This document shows, piece after piece, positions 11,667-24,904 of a DNA stretch of 64,000 nt (within the stretch, counting starts at the first letter, position 1; every line of letters starts with the position of its first letter). The DNA comes from Gordius sp. MW1 (Eukaryota > Nematomorpha > Gordioida > Gordea > Gordiidae). The stretch is from contig OZ038527.1 in assembly GCA_964036665.1 (NCBI GenBank), positions 11,563,835 to 11,627,834 on the forward strand, in the 5' to 3' direction. The translations under genes and the position numbers were made by a program. The notes under the pieces are model-generated. The model did no database searches. It was given only the letters and a program-made list of their open reading frames with translations, and was not told the DNA's origin.

Positions 11667-13375
11667 ACCGTATTCATCCGATGAAAGCTGTCGTTTTCAG
11701 ACGTTTTTTCCATGATAAAGAGTAAAAATTTATCAGAATCAGAAAACTATTACTTTGAAATCATGATTGCATAGAGCAGTTTTCAAAAAAGCACTCACGT
11801 TTGATACAACAAACTAATCGCAACAATAAAACGTTGTCTTTTGTCAAAATGATAGTTCTCGCAGCTTAAAACCTCTTTTCGGAAGTCAATCGAGGATAAT
11901 AGGATTCTCAAATTGGCTTATTTTTATATATTTTTTTACGCTCTTTCACATAGAATCGAAAAAAATAAATATTTTTACCTCAAAATTTTTCACATTTTTT
12001 TCTTTCAACCGTATTCATCCGATGAAAGTTGTCGTTTTCAGACGTTGTTTCCATGATAAAAAGTAAAAATTTATCAGAATCAGAAAACTATTACTTTGAA
12101 ATCATGATTGCATAGAGCAGTTCTCAAAAATTAAGCACTCACGTTGCGATACAACAAACTAATCGCAACAATAAAACGTTGTCTTTTGTCAAAATGATAG
12201 TTCTCGCAGCTTAAAACCTCTTTTCGGAAGTCAATCGAACATAATAGGATTCTCACTCTGCTTACTTTTATATATTTTTTCAAGCTCTTTCACATAGAAT
12301 TGAAAAAAATAAATATTTTTACCTCAAAATTTTTTACCTTTTTTTCTTTCAACCGTATTCATCCGATGAAAGCTGTCGTTTTCAGACGTTGTTTCCATGA
12401 TAAAAAGTAAAAATTTATCAGAATCAGAAAACTATTACTTTGAAATCATGATTGCATAGAGCAGTTTTTAAAAATTAAGCACTCACGTTTGATACAACAA
12501 ACTAATCGCAACAATAAAACGTTGTCTTTTGTCAAAATGATAGTTCTCGCAGCTTAAAACCTCTTTTCGGAAGTCAATCGAGGATAATAGAATTCTCAAA
12601 TTGGCTTATTTTTATATATTTTTTCAAGCTCTTTCACATAGAATCGAAAAAAATAAATATTTTTACCTCAAAATTTTTCACATTTTTTTCTTTCAACCGT
12701 ATTCATCCGATGAAAGTTGACGTTTTCAGACGTTGTTTCCATGATAAAAAGTAAAAATTTATCAGAATCAGAAAACTATTACTTTAAAATCATGATCGCA
12801 TAGAGCAGTTTTCAAAAAAGCACTCACGTTTGATACAACAAACTAATCGCAACAATAAAACGTTGTCTTTTGTCAAAATGATAGTTCTCGCAGCTTAAAA
12901 CCTCTTTTCGGAAGTCAATCGAGGATAATAGGATTCTCAAATTGGCTTATTTTTATATATTTTTTTACGCTCTTTCACATAGAATTAAAAAAAATGAATA
13001 TTTTTACCTCAAAATTTTTCACCTTTTTTTATTCAACCGTATTCATCCGATGAAAGTTGTCGTTTTCAGACGTTGTTTCCATGATAAAAAGTAAAAATTT
13101 ATCAGAATCAGAAAACTATTACTTTGAAATCAAGATTGCATAGAGCAGTTTTCAAAAAAGCACTCACGTTTGATACAACAAACTAATCGCAACAATAAAA
13201 CGTTGTCTTTTGTCAAAATGATAGTTCTCGCAGCTTAAAACCTCTTTTCGGAAGTCAATCGAGGATAATAGGATTGTCAAATTGGCTTATTTTTATATAT
13301 TTTTGTACGCTCTTTCACATAGAATCAAAAAAATGAATATTTTTAACCGCAAAATTTTTCACATTTTTTTATTCA
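11667..13375. repeat. HOR region B, copy 2 (5 units)
   Basis: Unit starts at 11667, 12008, 12352, 12696 and 13036. The order AGCTGTCG / GTTGCGAT-CGAACATA / AGCTGTCG with TTTTTAAAAATT and ATAGAATTC matches the units at 6202, 6543 and 6887. The unit at 12696 then joins directly to the TTA-lacking form, so about two units present at 7231-7914 are missing. That unit is therefore a probable chimera. Confidence 0.8.
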
Positions 13376-16300
13376 ACCGTATTCATCCGATGAAAGTTGT
13401 CGTTTTCAGACGTTGTTTCCATGATAAAAAGTAAAAATTTATCAGAATCAGAAAATTATTACTTTCAAATCATGATCGCATAGAGCAATTTTCAAAAATT
13501 AAGCACTCACGTTACGATACAACAAACTAATCGCAACAATAAAACGTAGTCTTTTGTCAAAATGATAGTTCTCGCAGCTTAAAACCTCTTTTCGGAAGTC
13601 AATCGAGGATAATAGGATTCTCAAATCGGCTTACTTTTATATATTTTTTCAAGCTCTTTCACATAGAATCGAAAAAAATAAATATTTTTACCTCAAAATT
13701 TTTCACATTTTTTTCTTTCAACCGTATTCATCCGATGAAAGTTGTCGTTTTCAGACGTTGTTTCCATGATAAAAAGTAAAAATTTATCAGAATCAGAAAA
13801 CTATTACTTTGAAATCATGATTGCATAGAGCAGTTCTCAAAAATTAAGCACTCACGTTTGATACAACAAACTAATCGCAACAATAAAACGTTGTCTTTTG
13901 TCAAAATGATAGTTCTCGCAGCTTAAAACCTCTTTTCGGAAGTCAATCGAGGATAATATCTCAAATTGGCTTATTTTTATATATTTTTTTACGCTCTTTC
14001 ACATAGAATCGAAAAAAATGAATATTTTTACCTCAAAATTTTTCACATTTTTTTATTCAACCGTATTCATCCGATGAAAGTTGTCGTTTTCAGACGTTGT
14101 TTCCATGATAAAAAGTAAAAATTTATCAGAATCAGAAAACTATTACTTTGAAATCATGATCGCATAGAGCAATTTTCAAAAATTAAGCACTCACGATACG
14201 ATACAACAAACTAATCGCAACAATAAAACGTTGTCTTTTGTCAAAATGATAGTTCTCGCAACTTAAAACCTCTTTTCGGAAGTCAATCGAGGATAATAGG
14301 ATTCTCAAATCGGCTTACTTTTATATAATTTTTCAAGCTCTTTCACATAGAATTGAAAAAAATAAATATTTTTACCTCAAAGTTTTTCACATTTTTTTCT
14401 TTCAACCGTATTCATCCGATGAAAGTTGTCGTTTTCAGACGTTGTTTCCATGATAAAAAGTACAAATTTATCAGAATCAGAAATATATTACTTTGAAATC
14501 ATGATTGCATAGAGCAGTTTTCAAAAATTAAGCACTCACGTTTGATACAACAAACTAATCGCAACAATAAAACGTTGTCTTTTGTCAAAATGATAGTTCT
14601 CGCAGCTTAAAACCTCTTTTCGGAAGTCAATCGAGGATAATAGGATTCTCAAATTGGCTTATTTTTATATTTTTTTATACGCTCTTTCACATAGAATCGA
14701 AAAAAATGGATATTTTTACCTAAAAATATTTCACATTTCAACCGTATTCATCCGATGAAAGTTGTCGTTTACAGACGTTGTTTCCATGATGAAAAGTACA
14801 AATTTATCAGAATCAGAAAACTATTACTTTGAAATCATGATTGCCTTAAGCAGTTTTCAAAAATTAAGCACTCACGTTTGATACAACAAACTAATCGCAA
14901 CAATAAAACGTTGTCTGTCAAAATGATAGTTCTCGCAGCTATAATCCTCTTTTCGGAAGTCAATCGAGGATAATAGGATTCTCAAATCACCTTACTTTTA
15001 TATATTTTTTCAAGCTCTTTCACATAGAATCGAAAAAAATAAATATTTTTACCTCAAAGTTTTTCACATTTTTTTCTTTCAACCGTATTCATCCGATAAA
15101 AGTTGTCGTTTTCAGACGTTGTTTCCATGATAAAAAGTACAAATTTATCAGAATCAGAAAACCATTACTTTGAAATCATGATTGCATAGAGCAGTTTTCA
15201 AGAATTAAGCACTCACGTTTGATACAACAAACTAATCGCAACAATAAAATGTTGTCTTTTGTCAAAATGATAGTTCTCGCAGCTTAAAACCTCTTTTCGG
15301 AAGTCAATCGAGGATAATATCTCAAATTGGCTTATTTTTATATATTTTTTTACGCTCTTTCACATAGAATCGAAAAAAATTAATATTTTTACCTCAAAAC
15401 TTTTTACATTTTTTTATTCAACCGTATTCATCCGATGAAAGTTGTCGTTTACAGACGTTGTTTCCATGATAAAAAGTAAAAATTTATCAGAATCAGAAAA
15501 CTATTACTTTGAAATCATGATCGCATAGAGCAATTTTCAAAAATTAAGCACTCACGTTACGATACAACAAACTAATCGCAACAATAAAACGTTGTCTTTT
15601 GTCAAAATGATAGTTCTCGCAGCTTAAAACCTCTTTTCGGAAGTCAATCGAGGATAATAGGATTCTCAAATCGGCTTACTTTTATATAATTTTTCAAGCT
15701 CTTTCACATAGAATCGAAAAAAATAAATATTTTTACCTCAAAGTTTTTCACATTTTTTTCTTTCAACCGTATTCATCCGATGAAAGTTTTCGTTTTCAGA
15801 CGTTGTTTCCATGATAAAAAGTACAAATTTATCAGAATCAGAAATATATTACTTTGAAATCATGATTGCATAGAGCAGTTTTCAAAAATTAAGCACTCAC
15901 GTTTGATACAACAAACTAATCGCAACAATAAAACGTTGTCTTTTGTCAAAATGATAGTTCTCGCAGCTTAAAACCTCTTTTCGGAAGTCAATCGAGGATA
16001 ATAGGATTCTCAAATTGGCTTATTTTTATATTTTTTTATACGCTCTTTCACATAGAATCGAAAAAAATGGATATTTTTACCTAAAAATTTTTCACATTTA
16101 TAACCGTATTCATCCGATGAAAGTTGTCGTTTTCAGACGTTGTTTCCATGATGAAAAGTACAAATTTATCAGAATCAGAAAACTATTACTTTGAAATCAT
16201 GATTGCATAGAGCAGTTTTCAAAAATTAAGCACTCACGTTTGATACAACAAACTAATCGCAACAATAAAACGTTGTCTTTTGTCAAAATGATAGTTCTCG

Positions 16301-16446
16301 CAGCTTAAAACCTCTTTTCGGAAGTCAATCGAGGATGATAGAATTCTCAAATTGGCTTATTTTTATATATTTTTTCAAGCTCTTTCACATAGAATTGAAA
16401 AAAATAAATATTTTTACCTCAAAATTTTTTACCTTTTTTTCTTTCA
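13376..16446. repeat. HOR region C, copy 2 (9 units)
   Basis: Unit starts at 13376, 13721, 14060, 14405, 14741, 15082, 15421, 15766 and 16103. It has the same mark order as copy 1, with GCCTTAAG at 14843, 4782 bp from the first. It keeps the second GTACAAA/ATATATT unit (15766), absent in copy 1. It lacks the ATGAGAATC unit and passes straight into the AGCTGTCG unit of B copy 3 at 16447. Confidence 0.85.
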
Positions 16447-17470
16447 ACCGTATTCATCCGATGAAAGCTGTCGTTTTCAGACGTTGTTTCCATGATAAAA
16501 AGTAAAAATTTATCAGAATCAGAAAACTATTACTTTGAAATCATGATTGCATAGAGCAGTTTTTAAAAATTAAGCACTCACGTTTGATACAACAAACTAA
16601 TCGCAACAATAAAACGTTGTCTTTTGTCAAAATGATAGTTCTCGCAGCTTAAAACCTCTTTTCGGAAGTCAATCGAGGATAATAGAATTCTCAAATTGGC
16701 TTATTTTTATATATTTTTTCAAGCTCTTTCACATAGAATCGAAAAAAATAAATATTTTTACCTCAAAATTTTTCACATTTTTTTCTTTCAACCGTATTCA
16801 TCCGATGAAAGTTGTCGTTTTCAGACGTTGTTTCCATGATAAAAAGTAAAAATTTATCAGAATCAGAAAACTATTACTTTAAAATCATGATCGCATAGAG
16901 CAGTTTTCAAAAAAGCACTCACGTTTGATACAACAAACTAATCGCAACAATAAAACGTTGTCTTTTGTCAAAATGATAGTTCTCGCAGCTTAAAACCTCT
17001 TTTCGGAAGTCAATCGAGGATAATAGGATTCTCAAATTGGCTTATTTTTATATATTTTTTTACGCTCTTTCACATAGAATTGAAAAAAATGAATATTTTT
17101 ACCTCAAAATTTTTCACCTTTTTTTATTCAACCGTATTCATCCGATGAAAGTTGTCGTTTTCAGACGTTGTTTCCATGATAAAAAGTAAAAATTTATCAG
17201 AATCAGAAAACTATTACTTTGAAATCATGATTGCATAGAGCAGTTTTCAAAAAAGCACTCACGTTTGATACAACAAACTAATCGCAACAATAAAACGTTG
17301 TCTTTTGTCAAAATGATAGTTCTCGCAGCTTAAAACCTCTTTTCGGAAGTCAATCGAGGATAATAGGATTGTCAAATTGGCTTATTTTTATATATTTTTG
17401 TACGCTCTTTCACATAGAATCAAAAAAATGAATATTTTTAACCGCAAAATTTTTCACATTTTTTTATTCA
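16447..17470. repeat. HOR region B, copy 3 (3 units)
   Basis: Unit starts at 16447, 16791 and 17131. They correspond to the units at 12352, 12696 and 13036 (TTTTTAAAAATT with ATAGAATTC; ACTTTAAAATC; GGATTGTCAAATTGG with TTTTTGTACG). The two leading B units are absent, so the B cassette shrinks from nine to five to three units along the window. Confidence 0.8.
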
Positions 17471-20400
17471 ACCGTATTCATCCGATGAAAGTTGTCGTTT
17501 TCAGACGTTGTTTCCATGATAAAAAGTAAAAATTTATCAGAATCAGAAAATTATTACTTTCAAATCATGATCGCATAGAGCAATTTTCAAAAATTAAGCA
17601 CTCACGTTACGATACAACAAACTAATCGCAACAATAAAACGTAGTCTTTTGTCAAAATGATAGTTCTCGCAGCTTAAAACCTCTTTTCGGAAGTCAATCG
17701 AGGATAATAGGATTCTCAAATCGGCTTACATTTATATATTTTTTCAAGCTCTTTCACATAGAATCGAAAAAAATAAATATTTTTACCTCAAAATTTTTCA
17801 CATTTTTTTCTTTCAACCGTATTCATCCGATGAAAGTTGTCGTTTTCAGACGTTGTTTCCATGATAAAAAGTAAAAATTTATCAGAATCAGAAAACTATT
17901 ACTTTGAAATCATGATTGCATAGAGCAGTTCTCAAAAATTAAGCACTCACGTTTGATACAACAAACTAATCGCAACAATAAAACGTTGTCTTTTGTCAAA
18001 ATGATAGTTCTCGCAGCTTAAAACCTCTTTTCGGAAGTCAATCGAGGATAATATCTCAAATTGGCTTATTTTTATATATTTTTTTACGCTCTTTCACATA
18101 GAATCGAAAAAAATGAATATTTTTACCTCAAAATTTTTCACATTTTTTTATTCAACCGTATTCATCCGATGAAAGTTGTCGTTTTCAGACGTTGTTTCCA
18201 TGATAAAAAGTAAAAATTTATCAGAATCAGAAAACTATTACTTTGAAATCATGATCGCATAGAGCAATTTTCAAAAATTAAGCACTCACGTTACGATACA
18301 ACAAACTAATCGCAACAATAAAACGTTGTCTTTTGTCAAAATGATAGTTCTCGCAGCTTAAAACCTCTTTTCGGAAGTCAATCGAGGATAATAGGATTCT
18401 CAAATTGGCTTATTTTTATATTTTTTTATACGCTCTTTCACATAGAATCGAAAAAAATGGATATTTTTACCTAAAAATTTTTCACATTTCAACCGTATTC
18501 ATCCGATGAAAGTTGTCGTTTTCAGACGTTGTTTCCATGATGAAAAGTACAAATTTATCAGAATCAGAAAACTATTACTTTGAAATCATGATTGCCTTAA
18601 GCAGTTTTCAAAAATTAAGCACTCACGTTTGATACAACAAACTAATCGCAACAATAAAACGTTGTCTGTCAAAATGATAGTTCTCGCAGCTATAATCCTC
18701 TTTTCGGAAGTCAATCGAGGATAATAGGATTCTCAAATCACCTTACTTTTATATATTTTTTCAAGCTCTTTCACATAGAATCGAAAAAAATAAATATTTT
18801 TACCTCAAAGTTTTTCACATTTTTTTCTTTCAACCGTATTCATCCGATAAAAGTTGTCGTTTTCAGACGTTGTTTCCATGATAAAAAGTACAAATTTATC
18901 AGAATCAGAAAACCATTACTTTGAAATCATGATTGCATAGAGCAGTTTTCAAGAATTAAGCACTCACGTTTGATACAACAAACTAATCGCAACAATAAAA
19001 TGTTGTCTTTTGTCAAAATGATAGTTCTCGCAGCTTAAAACCTCTTTTCGGAAGTCAATCGAGGATAATATCTCAAATTGGCTTATTTTTATATATTTTT
19101 TTACGCTCTTTCACATAGAATCGAAAAAAATTAATATTTTTACCTCAAAACTTTTCACATTTTTTTATTCAACCGTATTCATCCGATGAAAGTTGTCGTT
19201 TACAGACGTTGTTTCCATGATAAAAAGTAAAAATTTATCAGAATCAGAAAACTATTACTTTGAAATCATGATCGCATAGAGCAATTTTCAAAAATTAAGC
19301 ACTCACGTTACGATACAACAAACTAATCGCAACAATAAAACGTTGTCTTTTGTCAAAATGATAGTTCTCGCAGCTTAAAACCTCTTTTCGGAAGTCAATC
19401 GAGGATAATAGGATTCTCAAATCGGCTTACTTTTATATAATTTTTCAAGCTCTTTCACATAGAATCGAAAAAAATAAATATTTTTACCTCAAAGTTTTTC
19501 ACATTTTTTTCTTTCAACCGTATTCATCCGATGAAAGTTGTCGTTTTCAGACGTTGTTTCCATGATAAAAAGTACAAATTTATCAGAATCAGAAATATAT
19601 TACTTTGAAATCATGATTGCATAGAGCAGTTTTCAAAAATTAAGCACTCACGTTTGATACAACAAACTAATCGCAACAATAAAACGTTGTCTTTTGTCAA
19701 AATGATAGTTCTCGCAGCTTAAAACCTCTTTTCGGAAGTCAATCGAGGATAATAGGATTCTCAAATTGGCTTATTTTTATATTTTTTTATACGCTCTTTC
19801 ACATAGAATCGAAAAAAATGGATATTTTTACCTAAAAATTTTTCACATTTGAACCGTATTCATCCGATGAAAGTTGTCGTTTTCAGACGTTGTTTCCATG
19901 ATGAAAAGTACAAATTTATTAGAATCAGAAAACTATTACTTTGAAATCATGATTGCATAGAGCAGTTTTCAAAAATTAAGCACTCACGTTTGATACAACA
20001 AACTAATCGCAACAATAAAACGTTGTCTTTTGTCAAAATGATAGTTCTTGCAGCTTAAAACCTCTTTTCGGAAGTCAATCGAGGATAATAGGATTCTCAA
20101 ATCGGCTTACTTTTATATAATCTTTCAAGCTCTTTCACATAGAATCGAAAAAAATAAATATTTTTACCTCAAAATTTTTCACATTTTTTTCTTTCAACCG
20201 TATTCATCCGATGAAAGTTGTCGTTTTCAGACGTTGTTTCCATGATAAAAAGTAAAAATTTATGAGAATCAGAAAACTATTACTTTGAAATCATGATTGC
20301 ATAGAGCAGTTTTCAAAAAAGCACTCACGTTTGATACAACAAACTAATCGCAACAATAAAACGTTGTCTTTTGTCAAAATGATAGTTCTCGCAGCTTAAA

Positions 20401-20879
20401 ACCTCTTTTCGGAAGTCAATCGAGGATAATAGGATTGTCAAATTGGCTTATTTTTATATATTTTTGTACGCTCTTTCACATAGAATCAAAAAAATGAATA
20501 TTTTTACCGCAAAATTTTTCACATTTTTTTATTCAACCGTATTCATCCGATGAAAGTTGTCGTTTTCAGACGTTGTTTCCATGATAAAAAGTAAATATTT
20601 ATCAGAATCAGAAAACTATTACTTTCAAATCATGATCGCATAGAGCAATTTTCAAAAATTAAGCACTCACGTTACGATACAACAAACTAATCGCAACAAT
20701 AAAACGTTGTCTTTTGTCAAAATGATAGTTCTCGCAGCTTAAAACCTCTTTTCGGAAGTCAATCGAGGATAATAGGATTGTAAAATTGGCTTATTTTTAT
20801 ATATTTTTGTACGCTCTTTCACATAGAATCAAAAAAATGAATATTTTTAACCGCAAAATTTTTCACATTTTTTTATTCA
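17471..20879. repeat. HOR region C, copy 3 (10 units)
   Basis: Unit starts at 17471, 17816, 18155, 18492, 18833, 19172, 19517, 19853, 20197 and 20536. GCCTTAAG is at 18594, 3751 bp after copy 2. The unit at 18155 has the head of the CGCAACTT-type unit but the TATACGC and ATGGATA tail of the following GTACAAA unit. One unit has thus been lost by exchange inside it. The ATGAGAATC unit is present at 20197. Confidence 0.85.
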
Positions 20880-23800
20880 ACCGTATTCATCCGATGAAAG
20901 TTGTCGTTTTCAGACGTTGTTTCCATGATAAAAAGTAAAAATTTATCAGAATCAGAAAATTATTACTTTCAAATCATGATCGCATAGAGCAATTTTCAAA
21001 AATTAAGCACTCACGTTACGATACAACAAACTAATCGCAACAATAAAACGTAGTCTTTTGTCAAAATGATAGTTCTCGCAGCTTAAAACCTCTTTTCGGA
21101 AGTCAATCGAGGATAATAGGATTCTCAAATCGGCTTACTTTTATATATTTTTTCAAGCTCTTTCACATAGAATCGAAAAAAATAAATATTTTTACCTCAA
21201 AATTTTTCACATTTTTTTCTTTCAACCGTATTCATCCGATGAAAGTTGTCGTTTTCAGACGTTGTTTCCATGATAAAAAGTAAAAATTTATCAGAATCAG
21301 AAAACTATTACTTTGAAATCATGATTGCATAGAGCAGTTCTCAAAAATTAAGCACTCACGTTTGATACAACAAACTAATCGCAACAATAAAACGTTGTCT
21401 TTTGTCAAAATGATAGTTCTCGCAGCTTAAAACCTCTTTTCGGAAGTCAATCGAGGATAATATCTCAAATTGGCTTATTTTTATATATTTTTTTACGCTC
21501 TTTCACATAGAATCGAAAAAAATGAATATTTTTACCTCAAAATTTTTCACATTTTTTTATTCAACCGTATTCATCCGATGAAATTTGTCGTTTTCAGACG
21601 TTGTTTCCATGATAAAAAGTAAAAATTTATCAGAATCAGAAAACTATTACTTTGAAATCATGATCGCATAGAGCAATTTTCAAAAATTAAGCACTCACGT
21701 TACGATACAACAAACTAATCGCAACAATAAAACGTTGTCTTTTGTCAAAATGATAGTTCTCGCAACTTAAAACCTCTTTTCGGAAGTCAATCGAGGATAA
21801 TAGGATTCTCAAATCGGCTTACTTTTATATAATTTTTCAAGCTCTTTCACATAGAATTGAAAAAAATAAATATTTTTACCTCAAAGTTTTTCACATTTTT
21901 TTCTTTCAACCGTATTCATCCGATGAAAGTTGTCGTTTTCAGACGTTGTTTCCATGATAAAAAGTACAAATTTATCAGAATCAGAAATATATTACTTTGA
22001 AATCATGATTGCATAGAGCAGTTTTCAAAAATTAAGCACTCACGTTTGATACAACAAACTAATCGCAACAATAAAACGTTGTCTTTTGTCAAAATGATAG
22101 TTCTCGCAGCTTAAAACCTCTTTTCGGAAGTCAATCGAGGATAATAGGATTCTCAAATTGGCTTATTTTTATATTTTTTTTCAAGCTCTTTCACATAGAA
22201 TCGAAAAAAATGGATATTTTTACCTAAAATTTTTTCACATTTCAACCGTATTCATCCGATGAAAGTTGTCGTTTTCAGACGTTGTTTCCATGATGTAAAG
22301 TACAAATTTATCAGAATCAGAAAACTATTACTTTGAAATCATGATTGCCTTAAGCAGTTTTCAAAAATTAAGCACTCACGTTTGATACAACAAACTAATC
22401 GCAACAATAAAACGTTGTCTGTCAAAATGATAGTTCTCGCAGCTATAATCCTCTTTTCGGAAGTCAATCGAGGATAATAGGATTCTCAAATCACCTTACT
22501 TTTATATATTTTTTCAAGCTCTTTCACATAGAATCGAAAAAAATAAATATTTTTACCTCAAAGTTTTTCACATTTTTTTCTTTCAACCGTATTCATCCGA
22601 TAAAAGTTGTCGTTTTCAGACGTTGTTTCCATGATAAAAAGTACAAATTTATCAGAATCAGAAAACCATTACTTTGAAATCATGATTGCATAGAGCAGTT
22701 TTCAAGAATTAAGCACTCACGTTTGATACAACAAACTAATCGCAACAATAAAATGTTGTCTTTTGTCAAAATGATAGTTCTCGCAGCTTAAAACCTCTTT
22801 TCGGAAGTCAATCGAGGATAATATCTCAAATTGGCTTATTTTTATATATTTTTTTACGCTCTTTCACATAGAATCGAAAAAAATAAATATTTTTACCTCA
22901 AAGTTTTTCACATTTTTTTCTTTCAACCGTATTCATCCGATAAAAGTTGTCGTTTTCAGACGTTGTTTCCATGATAAAAAGTACAAATTTATCAGAATCA
23001 GAAAACCATTACTTTGAAATCATGATTGCATAGAGCAGTTTTCAAGAATTAAGCACTCACGTTTGATACAACAAACTAATCGCAACAATAAAATGTTGTC
23101 TTTTGTCAAAATGATAGTTCTCGCAGCTTAAAACCTCTTTTCGGAAGTCAATCGAGGATAATATCTCAAATTGGCTTATTTTTATATATTTTTTTACGCT
23201 CTTTCACATAGAATCGAAAAAAATTAATATTTTTACCTCAAAACTTTTCACATTTTTTTATTCAACCGTATTCATCCGATGAAAGTTGTCGTTTACAGAC
23301 GTTGTTTCCATGATAAAAAGTAAAAATTTATCAGAATCAGAAAACTATTACTTTGAAATCATGATCGCATAGAGCAATTTTCAAAAATTAAGCACTCACG
23401 TTACGATACAACAAACTAATCGCAACAATAAAACGTTGTCTTTTGTCAAAATGATAGTTCTCGCAGCTTAAAACCTCTTTTCGGAAGTCAATCGAGGATA
23501 ATAGGATTCTCAAATCGGCTTACTTTTATATAATTTTTCAAGCTCTTTCACATAGAATCGAAAAAAATAAATATTTTTACCTCAAAGTTTTTCACATTTT
23601 TTTCTTTCAACCGTATTCATCCGATGAAAGTTGTCGTTTTCAGACGTTGTTTCCATGATAAAAAGTACAAATTTATCAGAATCAGAAATATATTACTTTG
23701 AAATCATGATTGCATAGAGCAGTTTTCAAAAATTAAGCACTCACGTTTGATACAACAAACTAATCGCAACAATAAAACGTTGTCTTTTGTCAAAATGATA

Positions 23801-24904
23801 GTTCTCGCAGCTTAAAACCTCTTTTCGGAAGTCAATCGAGGATAATAGGATTCTCAAATTGGCTTATTTTTATATTTTTTTATACGCTCTTTCACATAGA
23901 ATCGAAAAAAATGGATATTTTTACCTAAAAATTTTTCACATTTCAACCGTATTCATCCGATGAAAGTTGTCGTTTTCAGACGTTGTTTCCATGATGAAAA
24001 GTACAAATTTATCAGAATCAGAAAACTATTACTTTGAAATCATGATTGCATAGAGCAGTTTTCAAAAATTAAGCACTCACGTTTGATACAACAAACTAAT
24101 CGCAACAATAAAACGTTGTCTTTTGTCAAAATGATAGTTCTTGCAGCTTAAAACCTCTTTTCGGAAGTCAATCGAGGATAATAGGATTCTCAAATCGGCT
24201 TACTTTTATATAATCTTTCAAGCTCTTTCACATAGAATCGAAAAAAATAAATATTTTTACCTCAAAATTTTTCAAATTTTTTTCTTTCAACCGTATTCAT
24301 CCGATGATAGTTGTCGTTTTCAGACGTTGTTTCCATGATAAAAAGTAAAAATTTATGAGAATCAGAAAACTATTACTTTGAAATCATGATTGCATAGAGC
24401 AGTTTTCAAAAAAGCACTCACGTTTGATACAACAAACTAATCGCAACAATAAAACGTTGTCTTTTGTCAAAATGATAGTTCTCGCAGCTTAAAACCTCTT
24501 TTCGGAAGTCAATCGAGGATAATAGGATTGTCAAATTGGCTTATTTTTATATATTTTTGTACGCTCTTTCACATAGAATCAAAAAAATGAATATTTTTAC
24601 CGCAAAATTTTTCACATTTTTTTATTCAACCGTATTCATCCGATGAAAGTTGTCGTTTTCAGACGTTGTTTCCATGATAAAAAGTAAAAATTTAACAGAA
24701 TCAGAAAACTATTACTTTCAAATCATGATCGCATAGAGCAATTTTCAAAAATTAAGCACTCACGTTACGATACAACAAACTAATCGCAACAATAAAACGT
24801 AGTCTTTTGTCAAAATGATAGTTCTCGCAGCTTAAAACCTCTTTTCGGAAGTCAATCGAGGGTAATAAGATTCTCAAATCGGCTTACTTTTATATATTTT
24901 TTCA
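20880..24904. repeat. HOR region C, copy 4 (12 units)
   Basis: Unit starts at 20880, 21225, 21564, 21909, 22245, 22586, 22926, 23265, 23610, 23946, 24290 and 24629. This is the fullest C copy. It has the GTACAAA unit (21909) lost from copy 3, plus an extra duplicate unit (22926). GCCTTAAG is at 22347, 3753 bp after copy 3. It runs into region D near 24905. Confidence 0.85.
22518..23197. repeat. Local duplication of one unit (2 x 340 bp)
   Basis: The segment 22518-22857 is repeated at 22858-23197 with no difference that I could see. Both carry the CCGATAAAAG head, GTACAAA, AACCATTACTTTG, TCAAGAATTAAGC, AAAATGTTGTC and the GGAT loss. The other C copies have this unit once (10300, 15082, 18833). 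The first copy ends with the tail of the unit before it (AAATAAAT, CAAAGTTTTTC) rather than the usual TTAATA and CAAAACTTT, which marks the crossover side. Confidence 0.9.
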
